DNA of 64,000 bases, taken from NCBI RefSeq assembly GCF_000571935.1, contig NZ_ATAX01000036.1, positions 62,001-126,000 of the forward strand, read 5' to 3'. Made by a program: the position numbers and the translations under genes. Each line of letters opens with the position of its first letter. Position 1 is the stretch's first letter. The notes below the pieces were generated by a model that was not told the origin of the DNA, did not search any database, and worked only from the letters and a program-made list of their open reading frames with translations. This document shows positions 1 through 8,998 of this stretch, piece after piece. The DNA is from Ruminococcus flavefaciens 007c. Lineage in GTDB: Bacteria; Bacillota; Clostridia; Oscillospirales; Ruminococcaceae.

Positions 1-1011
1 AACAGGCGTTTTGCCGGCATCATATTTACCCTTGAAGCAGTCAAAGGTATTTGTCAGAGGATAGAAGTACTTTCTTGCGTTTATGTTGTTATCCGCAAGA
101 GCCTGGCATACTTCGTCTCTTGTTGCGCCGAAGAGCTTTTCATCAAATACCGCAGGGAAATAAGCGTAGTTCTGCTTGACGTCCGCCTGAGGTCTGCAGA
201 GGGTGATACCGCTGACATTTTCAAGACGGCTCCTGTAATGCTCGGTCACTCTGCGCCTTTTTTCGATCTCATCGTCAAGATGTCTGAGATTGCAGATGCC
301 CATAGCGGCCTGGAACTCATTCATTTTTGCGTTTCCTCCGGCATAGATTACCTCTTCTGGGCTGTGTATACCGAAATTCTTCATGTCATTCAGCTTCTGT
401 ACAAGGCTGTCATCACTGTAGCAGATAGCTCCGCCTTCGATAGTATTGAAAACCTTTGTGGCGTGGAAGCTGAACATGGAAGCATAGCCGAAGCAGGCAG
501 CGTTTACGCCTTTGTATGTTACTCCGAAAGCATGGGCTGCGTCGTATATCACCTTCAGATCGTATTTATCGGCTATCTTCTGTATCTTTTCAACATCGCA
601 TAGATTTCCGTAAACATGAACAGGTACTATTGCGCAGGTCTTGTCAGTGATAAGGTTTTCAATAAGATCGGTGTCGATTGTATAGTCTGTGGCGTTTATA
701 TCGCAGAAAACGGGCTCAAGTCCGTTTCTTACGATGGAGTGGGTCGTTGAAGCAAATGTAAAGGGTGTGGTTATCACTTCGCCGTGCTCTGGCAGATCCA
801 TAGCAGCAATTATGTTTTCGAGGGCAAGATGACCGTTGGTATACAGAGTGACGTGAGAAACGCCGAGAGTATCCTCAAGAGCCTTCTGCAGCTGCATATG
901 TTTTTCGCCCATATTTGTGAGCCAGTGACTTTCCCAGAGTCCTTTTATCTCGTTGCAGTATTCGTCAAAATCGGGCATGGAGGATCTGGTTACCAAAATC
1001 TTTTCATTCAT
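1..1011 (-). CDS. DegT/DnrJ/EryC1-type sugar aminotransferase (3' end beyond window)
   Basis: PLP-dependent aminotransferase of the family that adds an amino group to nucleotide-linked keto-sugars for surface glycans. The frame is open from ATG at 1011 to the window edge, giving 337 residues, so the C-terminus is missing. The N-terminal half has the family signature: a DAAHA motif with Asp about residue 157 that contacts the pyridine nitrogen, and SFHATK with Lys about 186 as the Schiff-base lysine, followed by EGG. It is the last gene seen of the glycan operon and overlaps the upstream GNAT gene by 8 bases, so translation is probably coupled. The exact sugar cannot be told from sequence. Confidence 0.9.
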   Translation of the reverse strand, partial: MNEKILVTRSSMPDFDEYCNEIKGLWESHWLTNMGEKHMQLQKALEDTLGVSHVTLYTNGHLALENIIAAMDLPEHGEVITTPFTFASTTHSIVRNGLEPVFCDINATDYTIDTDLIENLITDKTCAIVPVHVYGNLCDVEKIQKIADKYDLKVIYDAAHAFGVTYKGVNAACFGYASMFSFHATKVFNTIEGGAICYSDDSLVQKLNDMKNFGIHSPEEVIYAGGNAKMNEFQAAMGICNLRHLDDEIEKRRRVTEHYRSRLENVSGITLCRPQADVKQNYAYFPAVFDEKLFGATRDEVCQALADNNINARKYFYPLTNTFDCFKGKYDAGKTPV

Positions 1012-1531
1012 TTTCTTTTAACTCCATATATTCTTCTTTAAGGATCGAATACAGATGCAGGTCAACATATTTCCCTGCTTTGAATACGGCCTTTCGTCTG
1101 ACTCCTTCCTTCTGGAATCCACATTTTTTATAAAGTTTCGGTGAGATAGCGTTGGTTGCCAGGCAGGAAAGCTCGACTCTGTGGAGGTTCAGATTATAAA
1201 ATGCGTGATAGAGCATTTCCTTGACCGCAAATGTACCGATACCTTTTCCTCGGTTTTTCTTGTTGCCGATCATCAGATGAAGCTCGGCAGACTGGTTGAA
1301 CTGGTTTATGCCTGTAAGACTGATAAGTCCATATAATACGTCATTATCGTCAACGATGGAGCATCTTACAGTTGTTGAGCGTGATTTCATATAATACTCG
1401 AACCAGTCCTCGTCAACTTTCAGGTTTATATATCTGAACGGTGCGCCAAGCTGGCTTACCAGTTCGGGATCGTTTCTCCATGAGTTTATTTCAGCAAGAT
1501 CTCTGCTTTCTAATTCGCGGAGTTTATACAT
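1004..1531 (-). CDS. GNAT-family N-acetyltransferase
   Basis: A 175-residue acetyl-CoA-dependent acetyltransferase of the RimJ/RimL-like branch. The acetyl-CoA pyrophosphate-binding motif is visible as KNRGKGIGTFA about residues 92-102, followed by the typical NxxSxxLYxKxGF-like segment (NAISPKLYKKCGF). GAGG lies just before ATG 1531, inside the end of the upstream aminotransferase-like gene (22-base overlap). Set between two PLP-fold proteins in a glycan locus, it probably acetylates an amino-sugar made by a neighbouring aminotransferase. That pairing is inferred from context only. Confidence 0.85.
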   Translation of the reverse strand: MYKLRELESRDLAEINSWRNDPELVSQLGAPFRYINLKVDEDWFEYYMKSRSTTVRCSIVDDNDVLYGLISLTGINQFNQSAELHLMIGNKKNRGKGIGTFAVKEMLYHAFYNLNLHRVELSCLATNAISPKLYKKCGFQKEGVRRKAVFKAGKYVDLHLYSILKEEYMELKENE

Positions 1532-2469
1532 TGTTTTATCGCCTCTATAACATTATTGATTTCGATATAGGAATATCTTTGGTCGCAGGGGAGCGGAATG
1601 ATATTTTCCGACAGAGCATATTCGGCATCGTTTTCGGTGCAGCTGTCGAATACATTCGGCCATAATGTAGGGGTATAGATCTTCATATCCCTGAGCTTTG
1701 CCTTGATACTCATTCCGTTCTCGATATAAAGCGGGTACATGAATGCGCCTTTGGGAATACTCAGCTCCAGCGTATTGACAGATGCCAGCTCTTCGTGGTA
1801 ATGCCTGAAGTTCTCGGTCCGTCTCTTTTCGATGAACTCATAATCGAGACCGTGGAGAATATTGTCCGTAAGTCTTGACATACCCTTCAGGGGCTCCTCG
1901 AAGAACATATCGTTATTCGCAGCATATTCGCTGTAGAATTCGGAAGCTGTCCTTTCGAATCTGCCTACAAGGAAATTGATCCTTTCAAAGGATTCGTCAA
2001 CGGGAAGCTCCCTTTTGATTGCCGAATCGGTATACAATATCGCTCCGTCGGTGACGCCGAAGAATTTGCGGCAGGTATAGATCGTATCGATTCCCGCAAC
2101 AGGCTTCTGGAAATATGCCTGTGCATTGTCCACGATTATCCTTTCGTATTTTTCCTTCAGTGAAAGGATGTACTTATCTGACAGCTGTCCGTAGTAGTTC
2201 ACAACATACAGCCATTCATCGTCATCGAGAGTGATATTTTCCATTTTCAGGTCTTTTCCTATGGAATAATATCTTATTTCCACTTTATGCTTGCTGAGCA
2301 CCTTATCGTTTGAATCGCACATCATCCTCGGAAAGCATATTTTTTTGATATTTCTGCTTTCTATGAGATATGCAAAAGCATTTCTTCCGCAGTTCAGCTT
2401 TATGCCGTCATCATACAGCATAGCTGAATGAAAAGTTTCAAATTCTATATATCCGCCTATTTCCTTCAT
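1510..2469 (-). CDS. Divergent aminotransferase-fold protein (DegT-like, remote)
   Basis: A 319-residue protein without an obvious close family. It resembles a shortened DegT-type aminotransferase: IIVDNAQAYF (Asp about 114) sits where DegT enzymes have DxAHA, and TCRKFFGVTDGA (Lys about 135) sits where they have the Schiff-base lysine and the GEGG turn. This suggests PLP binding is kept although overall sequence is far from the two canonical aminotransferases of this operon. It lies between an ATP-grasp ligase gene (13 bases upstream) and a GNAT gene. Substrate unknown. Confidence 0.6.
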   Translation of the reverse strand: MKEIGGYIEFETFHSAMLYDDGIKLNCGRNAFAYLIESRNIKKICFPRMMCDSNDKVLSKHKVEIRYYSIGKDLKMENITLDDDEWLYVVNYYGQLSDKYILSLKEKYERIIVDNAQAYFQKPVAGIDTIYTCRKFFGVTDGAILYTDSAIKRELPVDESFERINFLVGRFERTASEFYSEYAANNDMFFEEPLKGMSRLTDNILHGLDYEFIEKRRTENFRHYHEELASVNTLELSIPKGAFMYPLYIENGMSIKAKLRDMKIYTPTLWPNVFDSCTENDAEYALSENIIPLPCDQRYSYIEINNVIEAIKQCINSAN

Positions 2470-2482
2470 TTTTATCCCTTAC

Positions 2483-3700
2483 TTAATCTTCAAATTCGTA
2501 TTTTATCCAGTCTTTATGGTGCGACATTACTTCATCAAGTTCTTCACGGCTGTCAAATCTCAGGAAGAGATCTCCCAGAGTCATGTTAGCTCCTGTAAAG
2601 GGCTTTACCACATCGCCGGGCTTTGCAGTTATCATAGTATATTTTACATTGTTTTTTTCTATCTCGGGATCAATAGTGATAGATTTCAGGACACGGTCGC
2701 GGTCGGTGTCTGAATGGAGGTCAAACTGAATCCAGTGACCGTCGCATTTTCCCTGCTCGATCTTTGTGAGGGGGAGTCCCACTGCTTTTCTTATCTCATT
2801 TTCGATAAGATCAGCGTATTCACCGTATGCCATATTCTGTATCTCTGCGATCCTGCATCCTCCGCCGCGGGGAGATACCTCCATGATATAAGGCTTGCCG
2901 TTTGCACCGATGCAGGCTTCGATATTGTATATACCTGTTTTCATATTCAGGGCATACATAAGTCTCTGGATATCATCATGCAGAGCCTTGTCATCGGCTT
3001 CGTCCATGGTTGCCGGCCATATGAGCATAGCGGGGGTGTAAGGGTTAACAGCGTCCTTGTCAAAGAGCTGATCTGCAAACGGTCCGAATACTATCTTTCC
3101 GTCCACGGTAAAAAAGTCGCCGTCTGCGTGGAAGCCCTTGAATGTGATGAAGTCCTCAATGATAAAATGTCCGTTATGTCCGGCTTCCAGAGCGATCTCG
3201 ATGGCTTCGGGAAGCTTATTAGGATCATCTACTCTTGTAACGCCCTTGCTTCCCGCCGAATCGACGGGTTTAACAATAACGGGCCAGTCAAAGAAGTCAA
3301 TATCATCGAGAGGAGCCTTTTTATCGTCATAGCTCTTTGAGTGGGGGCAGTTAAAACCGTTATCGGTAAGGAATTTACGGAAGAGTCCCTTATCCTGAAG
3401 TATCCTTACGGATTCATACGGTCCCTGGAAGGAAAGTCCCAGTTTCTCGGCTGCATAGGCTGCCGATGCAACGCCGGGATCGCAGGCAAATGAGATTATG
3501 CCGTCTATCTCATGCTTTTTAGCCGCTTCAAGAACAGCTTCCTTGTCGATAACGCTTACATTGCAGTATTCATCGGAATACTTATGAGCTGTATTATCAG
3601 GAAGATAATCACAGGTAATGACATAGCAGCCGAGCTCCTGTGCTTTTTTGATAACAGGGATTATGAAGGCAGATCCGCCAAGTATCATAAGTTTTTTCAT
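2483..3700 (-). CDS. ATP-grasp domain carboxylate-amine ligase-like protein
   Basis: A 405-residue ATP-grasp protein. It opens with a Rossmann-like pre-ATP-grasp strand (KKLMILGGSAFIIPVIKKA). The ATP-grasp core follows with WPVIVKPVDSAGSKGV near residues 140-155 as the ATP-binding lysine and glycine loop, then IYNIEACIGANGKPYIMEVSPRGGG, which carries the metal-binding Glu/Asn region. Such enzymes join a carboxylate to an amine through an acyl phosphate. The gene overlaps the flippase gene by 4 bases. In this glycan operon it may attach an amino acid to a sugar acid, which is inference. Confidence 0.85.
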   Translation of the reverse strand: MKKLMILGGSAFIIPVIKKAQELGCYVITCDYLPDNTAHKYSDEYCNVSVIDKEAVLEAAKKHEIDGIISFACDPGVASAAYAAEKLGLSFQGPYESVRILQDKGLFRKFLTDNGFNCPHSKSYDDKKAPLDDIDFFDWPVIVKPVDSAGSKGVTRVDDPNKLPEAIEIALEAGHNGHFIIEDFITFKGFHADGDFFTVDGKIVFGPFADQLFDKDAVNPYTPAMLIWPATMDEADDKALHDDIQRLMYALNMKTGIYNIEACIGANGKPYIMEVSPRGGGCRIAEIQNMAYGEYADLIENEIRKAVGLPLTKIEQGKCDGHWIQFDLHSDTDRDRVLKSITIDPEIEKNNVKYTMITAKPGDVVKPFTGANMTLGDLFLRFDSREELDEVMSHHKDWIKYEFED

Positions 3701-5148
3701 ATTTTCTTTTCCTTCCTTCGCTTTAGCAGACTTTTTATTACATCAAGCAGATACTCAAAGCTGTCAATGTGCATCAGTTTTGAACATATGATATATACCG
3801 CCACGCCTAACGGCACCTGGATGACCAGCATCAGTATGTAGTGAATGTTGATGAGGTTCACAAGGTATATAACAGCGCCCATGACAGTTGATGCGATTAT
3901 CTGAGGTATCATATCCGCCACCTGCTCGGGATAGCTGTAGTTCAGCAGCTTCTTATTCGGCCATGCGTTGATGATCTGACTGATTATCGAGGCAGCCAGT
4001 ACACCGTATACCATAGCTTTTACAGAGATGAACATTGTGGCAAGTATGGAAGCAAAGTCAACAAACTTCTTTATTACTTCGAGTTTGAGGTAGATATCGC
4101 TTCTTCCGATAGCCTTTATGGCGTTAAGATTTGCGGTATGTATCGGCATGAAAGCATAGGAGATGCACAGTATCCTGAGATAAGGGATGACCGGCAGCCA
4201 GTCCTTTGAAAGGATTATCCTTACAACAGGGCCTGCACATACCATGATGCCTACCATGAACGGCATCAGTATGTAAGTGCCTATCTTTATGGCACGCCTT
4301 GTCATGTTTTTAACATTTTCGCGCGAATCCTGAACGCTGGACATAGACGGCAGCAGTACGCTGTCTATGGACGAATTGAGTATGCTTGTTATGAATTGAG
4401 GGAAATACTCGCCGTAGGTATAAAAGGCAAGATCCTCCTTGGAGTATTTCTTTCCGATGATAAGACCTCTGAGTTTAAGGTATATGACCTCCATCAGAGA
4501 TGAAGCAAAGAGTTTCCAGCCGAAGGAATAGAGCTCCTTCAGACGCTGGAAGGAAAAGCATTTTTTAGGACGCCATTTTACCGTGATCCAGAGAACGCAG
4601 GTGTCAATGGTGATGTTGATGAGGTTCTGAGCGATTATAGCCCATAATCCCATGCCAAGATATGCCATTGCTATTCCCACAACAGCGGCAGTGACAGTGC
4701 CGATAAGAGTTGCAAAGAAGAAGCGTTTGAACAGCATATTCCTGCTGACATAAGCCTGCTGGACATTCTTGATACCCGAAACTATCAGCACAAGACTCAT
4801 TACTCTTATAGCGGCTGTAAGCTCGGGGGCGTCATAAAACCATGCGATCAGAGGAGCACTCAGGAACATCAGCAGATACGCCGTGCCGCATATCGCACAG
4901 TTGAAGTAGAAAACGGTTGAAAAATCAAGATCGTCCGCATCTTTTTTCTGTATGAGCGCATTTCCGAGTCCGCTTTCGATGAATACCTGCAATACCTCTA
5001 TAAATATTAGGATAAGACCTATCGTTCCCCAGATCTCGGGAGCAAGCATCTTCGCAAGGATCATCTGTACAAGGAACTGCACCATCTTTGCTCCGAAGCG
5101 TTCTCCCAGTCTCCAGAAGAGATTTTTTACTACTGTATCTCTTTTCAT
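3697..5148 (-). CDS. Polysaccharide flippase (Wzx-like, MOP superfamily)
   Basis: A 483-residue polytopic membrane protein with about 12-14 hydrophobic segments spread evenly through its length, typical of lipopolysaccharide biosynthesis (WzxC/RfbX-like) flippases that move undecaprenyl-linked repeat units across the membrane. The N-terminal positive segment followed by WRLGERFGAKMVQFLVQMILAKML is characteristic of the family. It sits in the glycan operon with a polymerase and glycosyltransferases, overlapping the GT2 gene and the ATP-grasp gene by 4 bases each. It probably exports the repeat unit assembled by this locus. Confidence 0.9.
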   Translation of the reverse strand: MKRDTVVKNLFWRLGERFGAKMVQFLVQMILAKMLAPEIWGTIGLILIFIEVLQVFIESGLGNALIQKKDADDLDFSTVFYFNCAICGTAYLLMFLSAPLIAWFYDAPELTAAIRVMSLVLIVSGIKNVQQAYVSRNMLFKRFFFATLIGTVTAAVVGIAMAYLGMGLWAIIAQNLINITIDTCVLWITVKWRPKKCFSFQRLKELYSFGWKLFASSLMEVIYLKLRGLIIGKKYSKEDLAFYTYGEYFPQFITSILNSSIDSVLLPSMSSVQDSRENVKNMTRRAIKIGTYILMPFMVGIMVCAGPVVRIILSKDWLPVIPYLRILCISYAFMPIHTANLNAIKAIGRSDIYLKLEVIKKFVDFASILATMFISVKAMVYGVLAASIISQIINAWPNKKLLNYSYPEQVADMIPQIIASTVMGAVIYLVNLINIHYILMLVIQVPLGVAVYIICSKLMHIDSFEYLLDVIKSLLKRRKEKKI

Positions 5149-6083
5149 CTGCCGCGCACCGCCTGAACTTTTTCGCTGACCTTTCTGACTGTCTTATGAG
5201 TCAGTGTCCTGAACAATGCAGCGGTACACCGCGGTGATCTGAGCAGGGAAGCATAGTCGTTCCCAAGTACCATTATCTTGGCTTTTTCACGGCTGACAGC
5301 CTTTCTGATAACAGGAGAATACCTGTGTTTTGTATACTCATCTATGGACTTCAAGCCCTTGATAATGTTTTTGTGCTGAATAACCTTTTTACTGTTGTCG
5401 GATTCCATTGCCGCGGACCACGAGCCGATGGAATTCAGCCTGTATCTCGACATGATCTTTGGTATATAATGGATATATCCTATGGAAGCCAGATACAATG
5501 CCATGGGATAATCACCGATGCCGTCCATGGCAAAGGCTTTGTTCTTATGCTTCAGTGTGTCATATCTCCACATGAATGAGCTGAAGTGGAAATATGCCGA
5601 AGGCTCGGAAAGAATAATATCTTCAAAAGAGTAGTCCCTTTCCCTGCGAGAGTTATTGAAGCTTTTTCCCGTTGATCTGCCGTCTTCGAACATTTTCTCC
5701 GTATTATGCACACAGAGAGTGCAGTCGGGGTGCTTTTCCATATAATCTACCTGGAGCTGAAGCTTATTGGGATCAGTCCAGTAATCATCCCCCTCGCATA
5801 CGGCCACATACTTTCCGCCGAGCTTGGGGAAGATGTATTCATCCTCGATATCTATACCTTTCTGGTATTTGTTATCCTCCTGGAATATGGCTTCAAAAAT
5901 ATCGGGATATTTTTCCATATACTCCCTGATTATATTGGGAGTATCATCTGTTGAAGCGTCGTCGTGTACAATTACCTTGAAATCAAATGAAGTCTTTTGC
6001 TTGATAAAACCTTCGAAAGTTGCTCTGATATATTTTTCATGATTGTAGGCGAGGCAGAATACCGTCACTAAACAATTACGCAC
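5145..6083 (-). CDS. Glycosyltransferase family 2
   Basis: A GT-A fold glycosyltransferase of about 312 residues. It contains VTVFCLAYNHEKYIRATFEGFIKQ, the HDDASTDDTPNII nucleotide-binding strand, and EGDDYWTDPNKL with the metal-binding DD pair. An upstream ATG at 6149 would give 334 residues, but AAGGAG lies 7 bases before a GTG at 6083, inside the last codons of the upstream polymerase gene, and family homology starts right there. The GTG start with an 8-base overlap is therefore preferred. It adds a sugar to the lipid-linked repeat unit; donor and acceptor are unknown. Confidence 0.88.
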   Translation of the reverse strand: MRNCLVTVFCLAYNHEKYIRATFEGFIKQKTSFDFKVIVHDDASTDDTPNIIREYMEKYPDIFEAIFQEDNKYQKGIDIEDEYIFPKLGGKYVAVCEGDDYWTDPNKLQLQVDYMEKHPDCTLCVHNTEKMFEDGRSTGKSFNNSRRERDYSFEDIILSEPSAYFHFSSFMWRYDTLKHKNKAFAMDGIGDYPMALYLASIGYIHYIPKIMSRYRLNSIGSWSAAMESDNSKKVIQHKNIIKGLKSIDEYTKHRYSPVIRKAVSREKAKIMVLGNDYASLLRSPRCTAALFRTLTHKTVRKVSEKVQAVRGR

Positions 6084-7239
6084 TTTTTCTCTCCTTATAT
6101 TTAAATTCATCATAATATTCATGCTTTCCGTCATTTTGACAGCAGACATTTGCCAGCAGGATTATCATCCAGAAGGATGCCTGACGGTGATTGACGAGCG
6201 TGAAAGCCTCAAGGAATACCGCACAGTATACAGGTATCATATACAGCTTGATATTCCTTACATTGGTGTATATCCATGCAAGGAGTATACAGAACGGGAG
6301 GACTCCGTAGTAATAGCACAGAGAGATCCATGTTGAGTGCATTTCTTCGCTGTGTCCGTATCTGGGGAAGGAGAAGCCTTCACCGTATCCGAAAAGGAAG
6401 TATTCGGGATGTTCCTGGGCAACATTGAGTGCACGGTCATCAATAAAGCTCTGGAGCGCGGATTTATTGCCGCTGAGCTTGTCGGAGATACGGAAGTGAT
6501 CCCAGTCAATATGGATTATGTCCAGCATGATAAGCAGGATAACAGCTCCCGTGCCAAGTATGGTAAGGAATATCAGGGTATAGGATATACCGCCGTTATC
6601 CATGGCTTTTTTCAGCATTATAAGACCGTCAAGGGATACCAGTATGCAAAGGGCTATGAGCATACCGCCCGAGGATGTCTGTACGATCAGTATGGCAGCC
6701 ACCAGAACAAACAGGTACTTCCATTTGTCCCTGAGCAGGAAGAGTATAGACAGTGTGGAGATCACCGCAAATCCCAGCTGATTGGGATCGGTGTAGGTTC
6801 CCATATATCTGTATGTACCTTCCCAGTAGCTTCCCTTGTGAAGCAGGAATATCCCCAGCTGCACCAGAAGATTCATCTTGCATACTATACCCAGTGCGCC
6901 CAGCCATTTCTTGTTGTACATAAAATGCCTGAAGCATAGGATAACGATATAATTGAAAACGTAATAGAGACAGGATTTTATAAATTCAGAAGCATGATAT
7001 ATGTGAAAATAAATGAAGTTTATGATTATAATGCAGATCAGGAATACTCCGAATACGTAATCATCATTTTTAAGGCCGCTTTTTCTCTCATATACCAGTA
7101 AGGCAAAGGAAAGCAGCAGGAAGAAGTCTCCCGGCTGTAGAGTTCCGCTATTAAAGAGATAAAACGGCTTTAACAGAAAATATATCAGAAAGCAGATCGA
7201 TGATATGCTAAATGATAATTTATTATCCGCTCTTGTCAT
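6076..7239 (-). CDS. O-antigen/EPS polymerase-like membrane protein (Wzy-like)
   Basis: A 387-residue membrane protein with about ten hydrophobic segments and a larger hydrophilic loop in the C-terminal half, which is the usual shape of Wzy-type polymerases. Sequence conservation in that group is low, so the call rests on topology, length and place between glycosyltransferase genes of an operon that also has a flippase and a sugar-phosphate transferase. AAGGA precedes the ATG at 7239. Its last codons hold the ribosome site for the next gene. Confidence 0.75.
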   Translation of the reverse strand: MTRADNKLSFSISSICFLIYFLLKPFYLFNSGTLQPGDFFLLLSFALLVYERKSGLKNDDYVFGVFLICIIIINFIYFHIYHASEFIKSCLYYVFNYIVILCFRHFMYNKKWLGALGIVCKMNLLVQLGIFLLHKGSYWEGTYRYMGTYTDPNQLGFAVISTLSILFLLRDKWKYLFVLVAAILIVQTSSGGMLIALCILVSLDGLIMLKKAMDNGGISYTLIFLTILGTGAVILLIMLDIIHIDWDHFRISDKLSGNKSALQSFIDDRALNVAQEHPEYFLFGYGEGFSFPRYGHSEEMHSTWISLCYYYGVLPFCILLAWIYTNVRNIKLYMIPVYCAVFLEAFTLVNHRQASFWMIILLANVCCQNDGKHEYYDEFKYKERKSA

Positions 7240-7251
7240 AATAACAATTCC

Positions 7252-8379
7252 TTACAATAATACATCTTTATAGATCTTTTCCCATTCAGCCGTTACTATG
7301 CTGAGATCGTAGCTCTTGACAGCCTGCATATTGACTGCTCCCATGGCATTCCTGTCTGATATGAGACAGTCCTTTATGCCTTCGGCAAACTCATCTGATG
7401 AGTCAGGGGAGCAAAGATGGCCTCCGCCTTTTTTTACAAGGTCGGTGTTGCCTCTTATTTTGGAGACAACGCAGGGGAGACCGCAGGCCATAGCCTCCAT
7501 GAGTGAACGGGACAGTCCTTCTCTGAAGGAAGGCATTACGAATATATCACAGGCTGACAGAAGCTCCTTGATGTCGTTTCTGTATCCGAGAAAGTGGATA
7601 TTATCGGCGAGACCGTGGTCGGAAGCAAAGCTTTTCAAAGCTTCCTCCTCGGGGCCGACGCCGCAGAGATAATAATGCAGATGCTTGTTGTTTATCTTAG
7701 CCATAGCCTGAGCTATTACGATATTGTTTTTATTTCTGTTGAGTTCACCAACGGAAATAACAGCAATATCCTCATTGTCAAGACCGAGCTCTGCGCGTTT
7801 ACTGTCTCTGTGTGCGGCAATGACGTCATATACCGAAAGGTCTATGCCTACTCCGTGAACATAGCGGAGCCTGCCGTTCTTTTTCAGCCTGAAGGCCTTT
7901 GCGGCTTCAAAGTCCTCGTGATTTATGGTAACAAGGACGTCGGTATATTTTGCAAAGTGCTTTTCTATAGGATAGAAAAGAGCTCGGTTTATAAAGGGGG
8001 CTCCACTATAAAAATGGAAGCCGTGAGCCTGGTAAATGACATTCCTGACACCGCATTTTTTTGCGGCTAATCTTCCGACTATGCCGCCAATAGGTGTATT
8101 ACAGTGTATCAGGTCGAATTTTTCCCGCTCCGTTATGGCTTTGATCTGACGATAAGCCTTATAGTTCCGAGGATCATATGGAGCACGAATAAAATCGACC
8201 TGATAGATCTTTATACCGTATTTTTTTTCATCAGCTTTTCTTGCTGCATCATCGGGGTATCCCCAGTTTCCCGCGATGGAAAATTCGATACCGAGGTTCT
8301 GAGCAGCCACCATTGCGGAGTAGGAGAAATTATTCACTTTTTCCGCAATATTGAGAATATAGAGCATTTTCACTGACAT
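7252..8379 (-). CDS. Glycosyltransferase family 4
   Basis: A 375-residue GT-B fold transferase. The N-terminal acceptor domain has QAHGFHFYSG about residues 117-126, common in EpsD/CapM-like enzymes. The C-terminal donor domain has VISVGELNRNKN and the E-x7-E motif (Glu 287 and Glu 295, in REGLSRSLMEAMACG) that binds the nucleotide-sugar. CGGAGG precedes the start and overlaps the stop of the upstream GNAT gene. It is a retaining transferase acting on the cytoplasmic face during repeat-unit assembly. The sugar is not predictable from sequence alone. Confidence 0.9.
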   Translation of the reverse strand: MSVKMLYILNIAEKVNNFSYSAMVAAQNLGIEFSIAGNWGYPDDAARKADEKKYGIKIYQVDFIRAPYDPRNYKAYRQIKAITEREKFDLIHCNTPIGGIVGRLAAKKCGVRNVIYQAHGFHFYSGAPFINRALFYPIEKHFAKYTDVLVTINHEDFEAAKAFRLKKNGRLRYVHGVGIDLSVYDVIAAHRDSKRAELGLDNEDIAVISVGELNRNKNNIVIAQAMAKINNKHLHYYLCGVGPEEEALKSFASDHGLADNIHFLGYRNDIKELLSACDIFVMPSFREGLSRSLMEAMACGLPCVVSKIRGNTDLVKKGGGHLCSPDSSDEFAEGIKDCLISDRNAMGAVNMQAVKSYDLSIVTAEWEKIYKDVLL

Positions 8380-8380
8380 A

Positions 8381-8986
8381 TCATCCTCCGAATCTGTATT
8401 CGTTCATTTTTCTTCCCTCAGAGGAGAAATAACTTCTTGCCAGCTTAAAGCCGTTTTTTACATAAAATCTGTTTACATCATCATTATTGACTGCGTCTGT
8501 TTCAAGGTTGATATATGCGTACTTATCCAGATCTACCATGCCCTTGAGGTGGTCGATCAACTTTGAGCCTATGCCTTTTTTGCCCATTTTCGGCTCAACG
8601 CATATAGACGCCAGTTCAACATATTTCTCACTTTTTACTACCGAATCGCTTTTTTTGAAGGCACCCAGAAGCCTTTTGATGAAGGAAGGGTGTCTCAGAG
8701 CAGCTCCCACGGAGCAGAGCGCGAATCTCGGCAGATGATGCTTTATCAGTCCCTTGTAGAAATTCGGATAATCACAGGAATAAGCTATAAATCCCGCAAG
8801 CCTGCCGTTATCCTCGGCAACTATGATACCCGATCTTTCATCATCAAGGTAACCCTTATACAACGCATCAAGGAATCCCACACCAAGCTGTGTGAGGAAA
8901 AAATCAGGGAAAGCACGGGTATGAAGGCGGGACAGTTTCCGAATACTTTCCTTTTCCGATGCCGACATATTTCTGATGGTAATCAT
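8381..8986 (-). CDS. GNAT-family N-acetyltransferase in glycan operon
   Basis: A 201-residue acetyltransferase. The acetyl-CoA site is ASICVEPKMGKKGIGSKLIDHLK, followed by NLETDAVNNDDVNRFYVKNGF, the usual GNAT C-terminal strand. AAGGGG lies 9 bases before the ATG. It is 12 bases downstream of the initiating sugar transferase gene and directly before the GT4 gene. Together with the aminotransferase at 9694-10896 this order (aminotransferase, sugar-phosphate transferase, acetyltransferase) recalls pgl-type N-acetylated amino-sugar pathways, so acetylation of a nucleotide amino-sugar is a reasonable inference. Confidence 0.85.
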   Translation of the reverse strand: MITIRNMSASEKESIRKLSRLHTRAFPDFFLTQLGVGFLDALYKGYLDDERSGIIVAEDNGRLAGFIAYSCDYPNFYKGLIKHHLPRFALCSVGAALRHPSFIKRLLGAFKKSDSVVKSEKYVELASICVEPKMGKKGIGSKLIDHLKGMVDLDKYAYINLETDAVNNDDVNRFYVKNGFKLARSYFSSEGRKMNEYRFGG

Positions 8987-8998
8987 CCGACTAACCCC

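Noticed and set aside
5145..6149. ATG 6149 as start of the GT2 gene
   Set aside because: AAGGAG is correctly spaced only for GTG 6083, where family similarity begins; the longer start would overlap the polymerase gene by 74 bases.
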